A DNA stretch of 64,000 nt from Janthinobacterium sp. SUN073 (GTDB taxonomy: Bacteria > Pseudomonadota > Gammaproteobacteria > Burkholderiales > Burkholderiaceae_D): positions 1,568,781 to 1,632,780 of the forward strand of contig NZ_JAPUBT010000001.1 in NCBI RefSeq assembly GCF_030397665.1. The letters run 5' to 3'. A program made the position numbers and the translations under genes. Below, piece by piece: positions 8,769 through 18,630 of this stretch. Within the stretch, counting starts at the first letter, position 1; each line of letters opens with the position of its first letter. The notes beneath the pieces were generated by a model. It had not been told where the DNA came from and searched no databases. It saw nothing but the letters and a program-made list of their open reading frames with translations.

Positions 8769-8845
8769 TACCTGGCTGCCCAGGCAGCGACAGGTAGGTC
8801 CATCCTGCAGCTTGATATCGAGTCAAAAGGTGAAGGCCTGGTGCC

Positions 8846-8918
8846 GCAATAGCTGATATACATCAAATATGTCGACTATTGCAATAAAAGCCCTTTTCAT
8901 TTGAAAACGGGCTTTTTT
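8846..8918 (+). terminator. 3' hairpin plus rho-independent terminator
   Basis: GCAATAG (8846-8852) pairs with CTATTGC (8876-8882) across a 23-base AT-rich loop. It is followed directly by AAAAGCCC/GGGCTTTT with a TTTTC/GAAAA extension around ATTT (8886-8918) and a T-run. It ends the transcript of the small secreted protein; the first hairpin is an extra 3' structure. The rest of 8769-9070 shows no gene. Confidence 0.75.
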
Positions 8919-9070
8919 ACTTTTTAGAAAATAACGAAGAGGCTGACGTCAGCTTTTCTGTTTTGACGGACGATGCAATATTGCGCGTGCATACATGCGG
9001 TATCCATTTATCCATTAAGAAATCCAGCTGCCATGTTCGTGAGATACCCTATTCAAGCGCCTCGCTCACC

Positions 9071-9427
9071 ATGAAGAACCAGCCCTTTTTCAAGCGCATG
9101 GGATTTGCCTTGAGCGGCATTGCCGTCGCCCTGCGTCTCGAATCGAGCTTTCGCTTGCAATGCCTTGCCGCCCTCATGGTCGTGATCGTGCTCGCCTGGA
9201 GCAAGCCGGCAATGATCTGGTGGGCACTGCTGCTACTCAACTGTGGCTTGGTGCTGGCAGCTGAACTGTTCAATACGGCGCTTGAACACTTGATTGACCA
9301 CCTGCATCCTGGCCTGCACCCCAGCATCAAGATCGCCAAGGACTGCGCCGCAGGGGCTGTGTTCATTCTCAGTATCAGTGCCGCCTGCATTTTTGTTGCT
9401 TTTTTGCTGGAAACGTTTTCCAGTTGA
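9071..9427 (+). CDS. dgkA: diacylglycerol kinase (DgkA family, possibly undecaprenol kinase)
   Basis: The 118-residue integral membrane protein has three hydrophobic segments and the DgkA signature around ELFNTALEHLIDH followed by AKDCAAGAV. Family members phosphorylate diacylglycerol or, in Gram-positives, undecaprenol, using ATP. The start at 9071 (MKNQPFFKRMGFA) is chosen because this begins the conserved domain; the frame extends 36 codons further with no family similarity. Its position at the edge of a polysaccharide locus suggests a role in recycling lipid after polymer synthesis, but substrate cannot be read from sequence. Confidence 0.88.
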   Translation: MKNQPFFKRMGFALSGIAVALRLESSFRLQCLAALMVVIVLAWSKPAMIWWALLLLNCGLVLAAELFNTALEHLIDHLHPGLHPSIKIAKDCAAGAVFILSISAACIFVAFLLETFSS

Positions 9428-9700
9428 GTAGCTATAGCTGCCAAGCAAATTACAATGCATGGGTCGCCAAGGCGCCTCCCTGTTCACGTCAACATTCGAG
9501 GCGGCGAGAAGAAATACATAGATTCCTATAATTCATTAAAATAATGCCTTTTTGAAATATTTGATCTTTACCAATACTGATTTTCAGCACGCCTTGTGGC
9601 TTGCATGACAATTGCGTAAAACAATAATCGCTTACTTTCGAGCGGCTAACGACTCAGTTTCCCTTTAGCGAAGCTGTTTTAATTATGAATTGATGCGTAG

Positions 9701-11119
9701 ATGAATACTCCCCTTGTACCAGTGATTCTTTGCGGTGGTTCCGGCACACGCTTGTGGCCCCTGTCGCGCGAAGGCTACCCTAAACAGTTCTTGCGTTTGT
9801 CCGGCGAGACCAGCATGTTGCAGCAGACGCTGCAACGGCTAACTGGTATTGATGCCTTGGCGCCGGCTTTGCTGGTGTGTAATGAATCGTCGCGTTTCAT
9901 TGTCGCGGAACAGCTGCGTGAGATAGGCCTGACCAATGCCCGCATGGTGCTCGAACCGATGCGCCGCAATACGGCGCCGGCCATTGCCACAGCGGCGCTG
10001 CAAGCCATGGAAAACGGCGGCGACCCCATCCTGCTCGTTTTGCCTTCCGACCATGTCATCCTGGATACCCCAGCGTTCCACCGCGCCATCAACCTGGCGC
10101 GCGATGCTGCAGAGCAAGGCAACTTGCTCACCTTCGGCATTACCCCGACCGGACCGGAGACAGGTTACGGCTATATCCGCGCCGAAGGCGGCGCAGCTGG
10201 CCAGGTCCAGCGTATTGTCGAATTCGTCGAGAAGCCGGCCCTGGCGCTGGCTGAACAATATATTGCCAGCGGCGATTATTTCTGGAACAGCGGAATGTTT
10301 GTGTTCCGCGCCAGCCGTTACCTGGCAGAACTTGAACGCTTTCAGCCTGCCGTCGTCGCGGCGTGCCGGGAAGCGCTGTCCAAGGCGAAAAGCGACCTCG
10401 ATTTCATCCGCCTGGACCACGATGCCTACGCCGCCAGTCCCGATATCGCCGTCGATTACGCCGTCATGGAGCGCACCAGCCATGCGGCCACCATCGCGCT
10501 CGACGCCGGCTGGAACGATATCGGCTCATGGGCCGCCGTCTTCGACGTGGCAAAAAAAGACGCCAACAACAATAGCGCCCAAGGCGATGTGTTGATGCAG
10601 GATTGCAATGATTGCCTGGTGCATGGGAATAGCCGCCTGGTGACCGCCATCGGCATGCGCAATACCGTCATCGTGGAAACGGCCGACGCCGTATTGGTCA
10701 TGGATGCGGATCAGGCGCAACATACCAAAACCCTGGTGGCGCAGTTGATTGCCAAGGACCGTGCTGAAGCCACCATGCACCGCGAAGTGTTCCGACCGTG
10801 GGGATCGTACGATTCCATCGGCAACGGCGAGCGCTTCCAGGTCAAGCGGATCACCGTCAAGCCGGGCGCCAAACTGTCGCTGCAAATGCATCACCACCGC
10901 GCCGAACATTGGATCGTGGTATCCGGCACCGCCCAGATCACCAATGGCGACAAGGAATATCTGCTGACCGAAAACCAGTCCACCTATATCCCCCTCGGCG
11001 TCGTCCATTCTCTGGCCAATCCAGGCAAGCTACCGCTGGAATTGATTGAAATTCAATCGGGTAGCTACCTTGGGGAGGACGATATCGTCCGCTTTGAAGA
11101 CCGCTACGGCCGCGTTTAA
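9701..11119 (+). CDS. manC: mannose-1-phosphate guanylyltransferase / mannose-6-phosphate isomerase
   Basis: The 472-residue bifunctional type II enzyme makes GDP-mannose. The N-terminal nucleotidyltransferase domain carries GGSGTRLWPLSREGYPKQF and the sugar-binding FVEKP. The C-terminal cupin isomerase domain carries FQVKRITVKPG and the metal-binding MHHHRAEHW. It is the first large gene of the rightward arm; the 273-bp AT-rich gap before it (9428-9700) presumably holds the promoter, but I could not identify -35/-10 or ops elements with confidence. GDP-mannose is a likely donor for one of the GT4 enzymes of the locus. Confidence 0.95.
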   Translation: MNTPLVPVILCGGSGTRLWPLSREGYPKQFLRLSGETSMLQQTLQRLTGIDALAPALLVCNESSRFIVAEQLREIGLTNARMVLEPMRRNTAPAIATAALQAMENGGDPILLVLPSDHVILDTPAFHRAINLARDAAEQGNLLTFGITPTGPETGYGYIRAEGGAAGQVQRIVEFVEKPALALAEQYIASGDYFWNSGMFVFRASRYLAELERFQPAVVAACREALSKAKSDLDFIRLDHDAYAASPDIAVDYAVMERTSHAATIALDAGWNDIGSWAAVFDVAKKDANNNSAQGDVLMQDCNDCLVHGNSRLVTAIGMRNTVIVETADAVLVMDADQAQHTKTLVAQLIAKDRAEATMHREVFRPWGSYDSIGNGERFQVKRITVKPGAKLSLQMHHHRAEHWIVVSGTAQITNGDKEYLLTENQSTYIPLGVVHSLANPGKLPLELIEIQSGSYLGEDDIVRFEDRYGRV

Positions 11120-11195
11120 ACGAGCCGATCGCAGTGATATCACTGCGATGCATCAAGTCATCCACACTGCAGTTTATAAGGTTGAGCAAGTCATC

Positions 11196-12659
11196 ATGAA
11201 ACCAATCGAAGGCATATTTCTACAAGAGCTAAAATGGTATTGCAGCAGCAGGGCAGAAAAATACTTTCTGACTTTTGCCGATGCGCTCGCCATGTTCGCC
11301 GCATTCTGGCTCGCTGGGAAATGGACCCTCGATACCAGCGACTTGAACAGCGTCGGGCTGGATAGCTCGCGCCTGCTCAGCTATGGCCTGCTCTCCCTGG
11401 TCACTCTGGCGATCTTCAAACTGAAGGGCCATCATGCCAAGCGTCGTCCGTACTCAAATGAAATCAAGGAACTGCTGAAGATCGCCATGGTCATGGGCCT
11501 GATCGACGCGGCCCTGGTCTTCCTCGACAAGCGCGACTCCTCGCGCGAAGCACTATTGGCCACCTGGCTGCTGGTGCCATGCTTTGTCTTGCTGCTGCGC
11601 GGCATCGTCAAGTACCTGCTGATGAAAGCGGGCGGATGGATACGCCCCATGGTCATCATCGGATGGGGTGACAATGCCTTGCAAACAGCGCGTGCCTTCG
11701 ATGAGGAAGCGTTGATGGGCTATCGCCTGATTGCCTTCCTGATACCCGAAGGCCAGGAACGCTTCGAACATCACTACCTCAACCGCAACAAACAGTCCGT
11801 TCCCTGTATTTCGCTCGGTGATGATCCGGAAAAAACACTCAAAATGCTGGGCGATCCGCATGCGGTCGTCGCCTTGGAGCAAGGAGGCATTGACGCTTAT
11901 CAGGGCATGATCCAGCAAGTCAGCCGTTGCGTTGCCAATATGCAAGTGGTACCGGCCGTACGCGGCCTGCCCCTGTATGGCATGGAGGTCAACCATTTCT
12001 TTACACATGAGGTGCTGCTGCTGACCATGCGCAACAACCTGGCACGGCCAGGTTTGCAACTGATTAAACGCTGCTTTGACCTGACGACGTCGATCGCCGT
12101 GATGATCGTCGGCGCGCCCATCCTGCTGTGGATCGCCGCCAAGGTCATGGCTTCCGGCCGCCCCATCTTCTACGGCCACAAGCGTGTCGGCCAGAATGGC
12201 AAGCATTTCCTCTGCTATAAATTTCGCACCATGGCCGTGAATGCCGACGTGCTGTTGAAAGAGTTACTGGAACGCGACCCGATCGCCCGTGCCGAATGGG
12301 ACCGTGATTTCAAACTGAAAAACGACCCGCGCATTACCTCGATAGGTCATTTCCTGCGCCGGACCAGCCTGGATGAATTGCCCCAGCTATGGAACGTATT
12401 AAAAGGCGAAATGAGCCTGGTAGGCCCACGTCCCGTGGTCGATGCCGAACTGGAACGCTATGGTACACAGCTAGACTACTATCTGGAAGCGAAACCGGGG
12501 GTGACGGGACTCTGGCAAGTGAGCGGCAGGAACGATGTCAGCTACGATACGCGCGTCTATCTCGACGCCTGGTATGTCAAGAATTGGTCTCTGTTCAATG
12601 ACATCGTCATTTTGCTGAAAACGGTCAAAGTCATCTTCAAGAAAGATGGCGCGTATTAA
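11196..12659 (+). CDS. wbaP: undecaprenyl-phosphate sugar-phosphate transferase, WbaP-like
   Basis: This enzyme starts the repeat unit by moving a sugar-1-phosphate (galactose in WbaP) onto undecaprenyl phosphate at the inner membrane. The 487-residue protein has several N-terminal membrane segments, a middle nucleotide-binding-like region ([10 protein letters not shown]), one further membrane segment near residue 300 and the conserved polyprenyl-phosphate transferase domain with [21 protein letters not shown] and GPRPV. The stretch [14 protein letters not shown] favours the WbaP branch over WcaJ. Start at 11196 begins MKPIEGIF; in-frame ATGs upstream (for example 11148) overlap or nearly touch manC and lack a clear ribosome site. 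Confidence 0.88.
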   Translation: MKPIEGIFLQELKWYCSSRAEKYFLTFADALAMFAAFWLAGKWTLDTSDLNSVGLDSSRLLSYGLLSLVTLAIFKLKGHHAKRRPYSNEIKELLKIAMVMGLIDAALVFLDKRDSSREALLATWLLVPCFVLLLRGIVKYLLMKAGGWIRPMVIIGWGDNALQTARAFDEEALMGYRLIAFLIPEGQERFEHHYLNRNKQSVPCISLGDDPEKTLKMLGDPHAVVALEQGGIDAYQGMIQQVSRCVANMQVVPAVRGLPLYGMEVNHFFTHEVLLLTMRNNLARPGLQLIKRCFDLTTSIAVMIVGAPILLWIAAKVMASGRPIFYGHKRVGQNGKHFLCYKFRTMAVNADVLLKELLERDPIARAEWDRDFKLKNDPRITSIGHFLRRTSLDELPQLWNVLKGEMSLVGPRPVVDAELERYGTQLDYYLEAKPGVTGLWQVSGRNDVSYDTRVYLDAWYVKNWSLFNDIVILLKTVKVIFKKDGAY

Positions 12660-12713
12660 CAAAAATACAGCCAAAAAAATAAATAATTTGCAAGGCAAGA
12701 AAAGGATAAGAGC

Positions 12714-13793
12714 ATGATTTTAGTGACCGGCGGCGCCGGCTTCATCGGTTCAAATTTTGTACGCGATTGGCTGGCGCTCAACGATGAACCCGTCATCAAC
12801 CTCGACAAACTGACTTACGCAGGCAACCTCAGCAATCTGGCCAGCCTGGAACAGGATCCGCGGCATATCTTTGTCCGCGGAGACATTTGCGATACAGCAC
12901 ATATCTCGCGCCTGTTGGCAGAACACAAGCCGCGCGCCATCGTGCATTTTGCGGCGGAAAGCCATGTCGACCGCTCGATCCATAGCCCCGGTGAGTTCAT
13001 TTCGACCAACGTCAATGGCACTTTCAGCTTGCTCGAAGCCGCGCGCGCCTATTGGTCCGGCCTGACGGGCGAGGCCAAGGATGGTTTCCGTTTCCTGCAC
13101 GTCTCGACCGATGAAGTCTATGGCACCCTGGGTCCGCAAGATCCGCCATTCACGGAAACGACGCCGTATGCGCCGAACAGCCCCTACTCGGCATCGAAAG
13201 CCGCCTCCGACCATCTGGTACGCGCCTATTTCCATACATATGGCATGCCGGTGCTGACGACAAACTGCTCGAACAACTATGGCTCTTTCCATTTCCCGGA
13301 AAAACTGATTCCCCTTATCATCAGCAACGCCCGTGCCGGCAAGCCATTGCCTATCTATGGCGACGGCATGCAAGTGCGCGACTGGCTGTATGTGGGCGAC
13401 CATTGCGCGGCGATTCGTCGCGTGCTGGAAGCGGGACGTCTGGGCGAGGTCTACAACGTGGGCGGCTGGAATGAAATGGCCAATCTTGAAGTCGTGCATA
13501 CCCTGTGCGACATCCTCGATACGCTGGACCCGAAAGCGTCCGGCAGCTATCGCGCACAAATCACGTATGTGCAGGATCGCCCCGGCCACGACCGCCGCTA
13601 TGCCATCGACGCGCGCAAGATTGAGCGCGAACTGGGCTGGAAGCCGGCAGAAACCTTTGCCACGGGCATACGCAAGACCGTCCAATGGTACCTGGACAAC
13701 CAGGCCTGGGTACGCGACGTGCAATCGGGCGACTACTTGAAGTGGGTAGAAAAAAACTATGCGGCACGCGATGCGGCAAAGGAAGCAATCTGA
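12714..13793 (+). CDS. rfbB: dTDP-glucose 4,6-dehydratase
   Basis: Second step of dTDP-L-rhamnose synthesis: dTDP-glucose to dTDP-4-keto-6-deoxyglucose. The 359-residue SDR protein has [10 protein letters not shown] at the N-terminus, HVSTDEVYG with the catalytic Thr-Asp-Glu triad, and YSASKAASD (YxxxK). An AGGATAAGAGC ribosome site precedes the start. Its stop overlaps the rfbA start (TGATG at 13791-13795), so the two are coupled. Confidence 0.96.
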   Translation: MILVTGGAGFIGSNFVRDWLALNDEPVINLDKLTYAGNLSNLASLEQDPRHIFVRGDICDTAHISRLLAEHKPRAIVHFAAESHVDRSIHSPGEFISTNVNGTFSLLEAARAYWSGLTGEAKDGFRFLHVSTDEVYGTLGPQDPPFTETTPYAPNSPYSASKAASDHLVRAYFHTYGMPVLTTNCSNNYGSFHFPEKLIPLIISNARAGKPLPIYGDGMQVRDWLYVGDHCAAIRRVLEAGRLGEVYNVGGWNEMANLEVVHTLCDILDTLDPKASGSYRAQITYVQDRPGHDRRYAIDARKIERELGWKPAETFATGIRKTVQWYLDNQAWVRDVQSGDYLKWVEKNYAARDAAKEAI

Positions 13794-14686
13794 TGAGCGC
13801 AGCGATCGAACGCAAAGGCATCATCCTGGCCGGTGGTTCCGGCACGCGCCTGTATCCCGTCACCATGGCCGTATCGAAGCAGTTGCTGCCTGTGTATGAC
13901 AAGCCGATGATTTATTATCCGCTGACCACCCTGATGCTGGCTGGCATACGCGATATCCTGATCATTTCCACGCCGCAAGATACGCCGCGGTTCCAGGAGT
14001 TACTCGGTGATGGCAGCCAATGGGGCATCAAGCTCAGCTACGCCGTGCAGCCCACGCCCGACGGCTTGGCACAGGCCTTCATCATCGGCCGCGAATTCGT
14101 CGGCGACGCGCCATCGGCGCTGATCCTGGGTGACAACATCTATTACGGCCACGACTTCGAAACGCAATTGCGGGAAGCCTCCGCACGCACCAGCGGCGCC
14201 ACCGTATTTGCCTATCATGTCACCGATCCGGAACGCTATGGCGTGGTCGATTTCGACGCACAGCGGCGCGCCGTCAGCATCGAAGAAAAACCACTCAAGC
14301 CAAAATCGAACTACGCCGTCACCGGCCTGTATTTCTACGACAGCCAGGTGTGCGACATCGCCGCCGGCATCGCTCCGTCACCACGTGGCGAGCTGGAAAT
14401 CACCGATGTCAACCGCACTTATCTGGAGCGAGGCCAGCTGAACGTCGAATTGATGGGGCGCGGCATGGCCTGGCTCGATACCGGCACGCATGAATCGTTA
14501 CTGGAAGCAGGCCAATTCATCGCCACCATCGAAAATCGCCAGGGCTTGAAGGTTGCCTGCCCAGAAGAAATCGCCTACCGTCGCGGCTACATCGACGCCG
14601 CCAAACTCGAAGCTTTGGCGCAGCCCTTGAAAAAGAACGCTTATGGCCAATACCTGCTGCGCCTGCTCGAAGAAAAAATATACTAA
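13793..14686 (+). CDS. rfbA: glucose-1-phosphate thymidylyltransferase
   Basis: First step of dTDP-L-rhamnose synthesis, making dTDP-glucose from glucose-1-phosphate and dTTP. The 297-residue product has [11 protein letters not shown] and [16 protein letters not shown], the RfbA signatures, and the sugar-site LGDNIYYG and EEKP motifs. The ATG at 13793 overlaps the rfbB stop; the longer open frame running inside rfbB is not translated as part of this protein. Confidence 0.96.
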   Translation: MSAAIERKGIILAGGSGTRLYPVTMAVSKQLLPVYDKPMIYYPLTTLMLAGIRDILIISTPQDTPRFQELLGDGSQWGIKLSYAVQPTPDGLAQAFIIGREFVGDAPSALILGDNIYYGHDFETQLREASARTSGATVFAYHVTDPERYGVVDFDAQRRAVSIEEKPLKPKSNYAVTGLYFYDSQVCDIAAGIAPSPRGELEITDVNRTYLERGQLNVELMGRGMAWLDTGTHESLLEAGQFIATIENRQGLKVACPEEIAYRRGYIDAAKLEALAQPLKKNAYGQYLLRLLEEKIY

Positions 14687-14710
14687 AGCCTGAACGGCTC
14701 ATTTCACACC

Positions 14711-15256
14711 ATGCAAATTCAAACCACAGCCATACCCGACGTCCTGATCATCGAGCCTACTGTCTTTGGCGATGATCGCGGCTTTTTCTATGAGAGTTTT
14801 AACCAGAAACGCTTTACCGAACTGACTGGCGTTACGCACGACTTCGTACAGGACAATCATTCCAAGTCCGCCAAGGGCGTGTTGCGCGGCCTGCACTACC
14901 AAATCCAGCAACCGCAAGGCAAGCTGGTGCGTGTGACGGCCGGTGAAGTCTTCGACGTTGCCGTCGACCTGCGCAAAAGCTCGCCAACCTTCGGCCAGTG
15001 GGTTGGCGTAGTCCTGTCGGCCGCCAACAAACGCCAGTTATGGATACCTGAAGGTTTCGCCCACGGCTTCGTGGTAACCAGCGACAGCGCAGAGTTCCTG
15101 TACAAGACCACGGACTACTGGGCGCCGGAATTCGAACGCAGCATCCTGTGGAATGACCCGGCGATCGGCATCGACTGGCAACTGGACGGCGAACCGTTAC
15201 TGTCGGGCAAGGACAAAGTCGGCACATTGCTGGCCAATGCCGACGTCTTCGCCTGA
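14711..15256 (+). CDS. rfbC: dTDP-4-dehydrorhamnose 3,5-epimerase
   Basis: Third step of dTDP-L-rhamnose synthesis. The 181-residue cupin shows FGDDRGFFYESFN at the N-terminus, the catalytic His in VLRGLHYQ, and the family segment IPEGFAHGF. It follows rfbA by 24 bases in the order rfbBACD. Confidence 0.96.
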   Translation: MQIQTTAIPDVLIIEPTVFGDDRGFFYESFNQKRFTELTGVTHDFVQDNHSKSAKGVLRGLHYQIQQPQGKLVRVTAGEVFDVAVDLRKSSPTFGQWVGVVLSAANKRQLWIPEGFAHGFVVTSDSAEFLYKTTDYWAPEFERSILWNDPAIGIDWQLDGEPLLSGKDKVGTLLANADVFA

Positions 15257-15296
15257 GCACTGCAACACTGCCACTCCCCCCTTCATGGAAACAAAT

Positions 15297-16169
15297 ATGA
15301 GCCGTATCTTAATTACAGGAAAAAACGGCCAGGTCGGCTACGAACTGGAACGCAGCCTGCAAGGTCTGGGAGAGATCATCGCGCTAGACCGCAGCCAGAT
15401 GGACCTGGCCGACCTGGACCAGGTGCGCGACGTAATCCGCCGCATCAAGCCGACCCTGATCGTCAATCCGGCCGCCTACACCGCTGTTGACAAGGCCGAG
15501 AGCGAGCCTGAACTGGCACTGCGCATCAACGGCGAAGCACCGGGCGTGATGGCGGAAGAAGCCAAAAAACTGGGTGCCGCGATGATCCATTACGGCACCG
15601 ACTACGTGTTTGATGGCTCGAAAGATGGCCCGTACGTCGAAACCGATCCGACCTGCCCGATCAATGTCTACGGCAGCAGCAAGCTGGCCGGGGAACAGGC
15701 GATCCAGGCCACCGGTATCCCCCACCTGATCTTGCGCACCAGCTGGGTCTATAGCACGCATGGCAAGAACTTTCTGTTGACCATGCTGCGCCTGGCAAAG
15801 GAGCGCGAAGAACTAAGTATCGTATCCGATCAGTTCGGCGCACCGACGTGGAGTCGTACCATAGCCGATACCACGGCGCATATTGTGGCGCAAAGCCTGG
15901 CGGCAAGCGACCAGCAAGCATGGTGGCAGGCACGCTCCGGTCTGTATCATTTGACGGCGCAAGGAAGGACCAGCTGGTTCGGTTTTACCGAAGCGATCAT
16001 GAGCCATGCGTCAGTGCATAAAAACCCGCGTTTGAACGAGATAGAGGCAAAAAACTATCCGGTGCCGGCCAAACGTCCCACCAATTCGGTGCTGTCCTCA
16101 CAACGCCTGATAGATACTTTTTGTGGTCTGCCTCAATGGCAGGAAGCCTTGAAGCTGTGCCAAGACTGA
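15297..16169 (+). CDS. rfbD: dTDP-4-dehydrorhamnose reductase
   Basis: Last step of dTDP-L-rhamnose synthesis, an NADPH-dependent reduction. The 290-residue SDR product has LITGKNGQVGYEL, NPAAYTAVDKAE, the active-site YGTDYVFDG and YGSSKLAGE. I use the ATG at 15297 (GGAAA upstream) in preference to an ATG four codons earlier. It closes the GC-rich rightward sugar-nucleotide block; base composition drops sharply right after it. Confidence 0.95.
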   Translation: MSRILITGKNGQVGYELERSLQGLGEIIALDRSQMDLADLDQVRDVIRRIKPTLIVNPAAYTAVDKAESEPELALRINGEAPGVMAEEAKKLGAAMIHYGTDYVFDGSKDGPYVETDPTCPINVYGSSKLAGEQAIQATGIPHLILRTSWVYSTHGKNFLLTMLRLAKEREELSIVSDQFGAPTWSRTIADTTAHIVAQSLAASDQQAWWQARSGLYHLTAQGRTSWFGFTEAIMSHASVHKNPRLNEIEAKNYPVPAKRPTNSVLSSQRLIDTFCGLPQWQEALKLCQD

Positions 16170-16809
16170 ACCGGGATACAACTTAAGGCGATTTCAATTA
16201 ACCACGATTTAAAAATCGACCTTCTGAATAATCGAAAGGATAAAAAATAAAGGTGCCAAAAAAAGTGGTTTTTCGAGCAACCCTTAAGTAGGCTATGTCT
16301 GGTAAATCAGCGGGCTATTTCAATCCTCCTTCCTAGCTCATTATAGTTGTGTTGTGTAGCTTGATTAACACTCATTAATAAGAAAGGAGAACGCTATATA
16401 CACGTGTCCGGTTCGCAAGGAATGCATTATTTCTATTAAATGGATTGCGGACCTAATATGCATGCGGAGAGTGTAACTTACTGCAACAAAACGTAACACA
16501 GTGAGTCAAAGGAACTTCATCAATGTGCTCGATAGGCGCATTTTTCTTGAGGTAAAAAATATAAACGCTAAGCATGTTGCAATTTTCGTATTGATAGTTA
16601 CAGAGACGTGCTTTCATGCACATTGCATACCATCTTGAAGAACTGTGTTTTAATATTTTCAATGACGTGATTGATGTAGCTCCACGGAGGGCGCCCGAAC
16701 AACTGATGAAATTTTATAAAACTTTGTGAATATCGATAAAATTTCAGATAGAAAAATAATACATTAAGATCAATAACATTAATTATTCAATAAAATAAAA
16801 ACTATTTTT
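16170..16809 (+). other. 640-bp AT-rich intergenic region
   Basis: No gene is supported here. The only open frame of any size (16453-16662, minus strand, 69 codons) has no recognisable family, no ribosome site and a Cys-rich composition typical of chance frames. The region marks the switch from GC-rich rfb genes to the AT-rich serotype core and presumably holds a promoter for the acetylation module, but no confident promoter or terminator could be assigned. Confidence 0.5.
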
Positions 16810-17601
16810 ATGAGAAATATAAAATATGTGACACTCACAATTTTGTCACTCTTTGGTTTTTTTGTAACGGCATGTGGTGGTGGCTCTAGCGGAAATGGAA
16901 CTATCACGGTTTCTCCACCCGTCATTAGTTTACCCATACAGGAACTCAGGATTCTAGTTATTGGACAGTCTATATCTTCAAATTGTAATGAATATGTCTA
17001 TGGCCCCGTGGATAATGTTTTTCAAGTTGGTATCGAGGGTACAGTTAAAGCTGCTAGTGATCCGTTCGAATGGGCTGATTGTAGAAATGGTTCCATGTGG
17101 ATGCCACTCGGAAAAAAAATTATTGAGGCTGGTATTGCACGAAAAGTAGTTTTTATGCCGATCGGTATTGCTGCTACTAAAGTCGAGGATTGGCAGGTCG
17201 GTGGTACTGCCTTTGGAAAATTGACCAGCGCGATCGCGCAGATTCAAAAAAGAGGGATGATCTTTGATTTAGCTTTTTGGCATCAAGGTTTTTCAAATTC
17301 AGGAACAGAAAAATCTGTGTACATAAATAAGGTGAGTTCTGTCTTGGACTATGTTGACAGCAAAGTTAAAATTGATCGTTGGCTTATTGCCGTGCATTCC
17401 CGATGTTATGACGGATATGATCGTAACATTGAAGCGGCACAGGTGGTTTTGGGAGGGATGAGTGAGTTGAAACGTTATCCCGGCCCCAATAATAATTTAT
17501 TAGGAAATGAATATAGATTTGACAACTGCCATCTTAAACAAATTGGTCAAGAAAAGATGGCATTAATGTGGCTTGACTCAGTCAAGGCAGCCCTTAAATA
17601 G
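16810..17601 (+). CDS. SGNH-type esterase/acetyltransferase lipoprotein
   Basis: The 263-residue product has a lipoprotein signal (lipobox FVTAC, Cys22) and then an SGNH-like fold related to sialate O-acetylesterases. The block I nucleophile is Ser54 in VIGQSISSNC; FWHQGFSN fits the W-x-QG block; the C-terminal catalytic pair is Asp238 and His241 in DNCHLKQIGQ. It is therefore expected to handle acyl esters on the periplasmic side. Sixteen bases later comes an acyltransferase-3 gene, so I infer it acts on the acetyl group that protein exports, either attaching or removing it. Composition is AT-rich, unlike rfbD before it. Confidence 0.72.
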   Translation: MRNIKYVTLTILSLFGFFVTACGGGSSGNGTITVSPPVISLPIQELRILVIGQSISSNCNEYVYGPVDNVFQVGIEGTVKAASDPFEWADCRNGSMWMPLGKKIIEAGIARKVVFMPIGIAATKVEDWQVGGTAFGKLTSAIAQIQKRGMIFDLAFWHQGFSNSGTEKSVYINKVSSVLDYVDSKVKIDRWLIAVHSRCYDGYDRNIEAAQVVLGGMSELKRYPGPNNNLLGNEYRFDNCHLKQIGQEKMALMWLDSVKAALK

Positions 17602-17616
17602 TTGAATTAGCTTTAA

Positions 17617-18630
17617 ATGAAATCAAAATTTAGATACTCTTTGGAGAATTTTCGAGGCATTGCAATAATTTTTGTTATGTTTTCACATATCATGTCGATT
17701 CAGGGAATAGGGAAGCTTGGCGGATATTTGTATTATATCGTTGGCGATGCTACTACCTGGTTTGTATTTATTTCTGGCTATTTGTTCTATTACCTAGAGG
17801 CGAATAATTTCAAATATGGTGCTTATCTTATGAAAAAGGTAAAGTACGTTATTCTTCCGTATTTAATCCTTTCGATCCCAGTAATATTTTTCTGGCTGTC
17901 CGCCTCTCAAAATGTCTTGTATGGCCTGACGCCATTAAACTTCATGCTATGGTCCTTGATTGCTGGGGGAATAGCTGTGGGGCCCATGTGGTTTATTCCC
18001 ATGATAGCACTCTTCTTTACTTTTACACCAGCATTCAGATTCCTTGCAAGGACAAAAGCAATTTACATAGTGACTTTGACTTTTTTGATATTCAGTATGT
18101 TTTCTTCTCGTTCTATATACAATGCTAATGCATTTTTATCTTTTTTGCATTTTTTTGGTTTTTATATGCTTGGAATTGTTGCAGCCAAGGATGCGGCAGT
18201 TTTGGAAAGATTGAAAACTGAAACCAAGAAAAAAATTATTTTCATTTCAATTCTAGCATTTATTTTTTTTGGATATTTTTTTCCTGGTATGGCAAGCATG
18301 CCAAATAGTTTTTTTAATGGCTTAGGACTTCTAAACTATATTTTGGTGGGTAAGCTTTTTTTGTTAATAGCAATTTTCTTCATCTTCGAGCAATATTACA
18401 ATCGAGAAAACAAGAGTCTCGGCTATCTCGCAAGAATCAGTTTTGGTCTATTCTTTGCCCATGGTTTTATGGCAGCTATATTTGCCAAGGTACTGAAAAG
18501 TATAAATTATATTGACCCAATAGTGACTTTGTTTGCAGAGATAGGCGTAGTGATTTTTGTTTCTATAGGAATCGTTGTTTTGGTGAAAAAAGTTTTGAAA
18601 AAATGGAGCCGCTATGTTATTGGCTGTTAA
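17617..18630 (+). CDS. acyltransferase-3 family membrane protein (polysaccharide O-acyltransferase)
   Basis: The 337-residue protein has about ten membrane segments and the family R-x10-H motif (Arg13, His24 in FRGIAIIFVMFSH). AT3 proteins move acyl groups, usually acetyl from acetyl-CoA, across the inner membrane onto surface glycans. This one lacks the C-terminal SGNH domain often fused in OafA or OatA, but is flanked by two separate SGNH-like genes, and overlaps the second by 17 bases. The three probably form one operon that decorates the polymer. Confidence 0.88.
   Translation: MKSKFRYSLENFRGIAIIFVMFSHIMSIQGIGKLGGYLYYIVGDATTWFVFISGYLFYYLEANNFKYGAYLMKKVKYVILPYLILSIPVIFFWLSASQNVLYGLTPLNFMLWSLIAGGIAVGPMWFIPMIALFFTFTPAFRFLARTKAIYIVTLTFLIFSMFSSRSIYNANAFLSFLHFFGFYMLGIVAAKDAAVLERLKTETKKKIIFISILAFIFFGYFFPGMASMPNSFFNGLGLLNYILVGKLFLLIAIFFIFEQYYNRENKSLGYLARISFGLFFAHGFMAAIFAKVLKSINYIDPIVTLFAEIGVVIFVSIGIVVLVKKVLKKWSRYVIGC

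Noticed and set aside
9595..9630. Possible sigma-54 promoter (GTGGC ... TTGC) before manC
   Set aside because: The GG and GC dinucleotides are about 14 bases apart instead of 10, so the element does not fit.
16255..16280. Terminator after rfbD
   Set aside because: Only an A-run and T-run around GTGG without a GC stem; not a credible rho-independent terminator.
16453..16662. 69-codon minus-strand frame in the AT-rich gap
   Set aside because: No recognised family, no ribosome binding site, and Cys/Tyr-rich chance composition.
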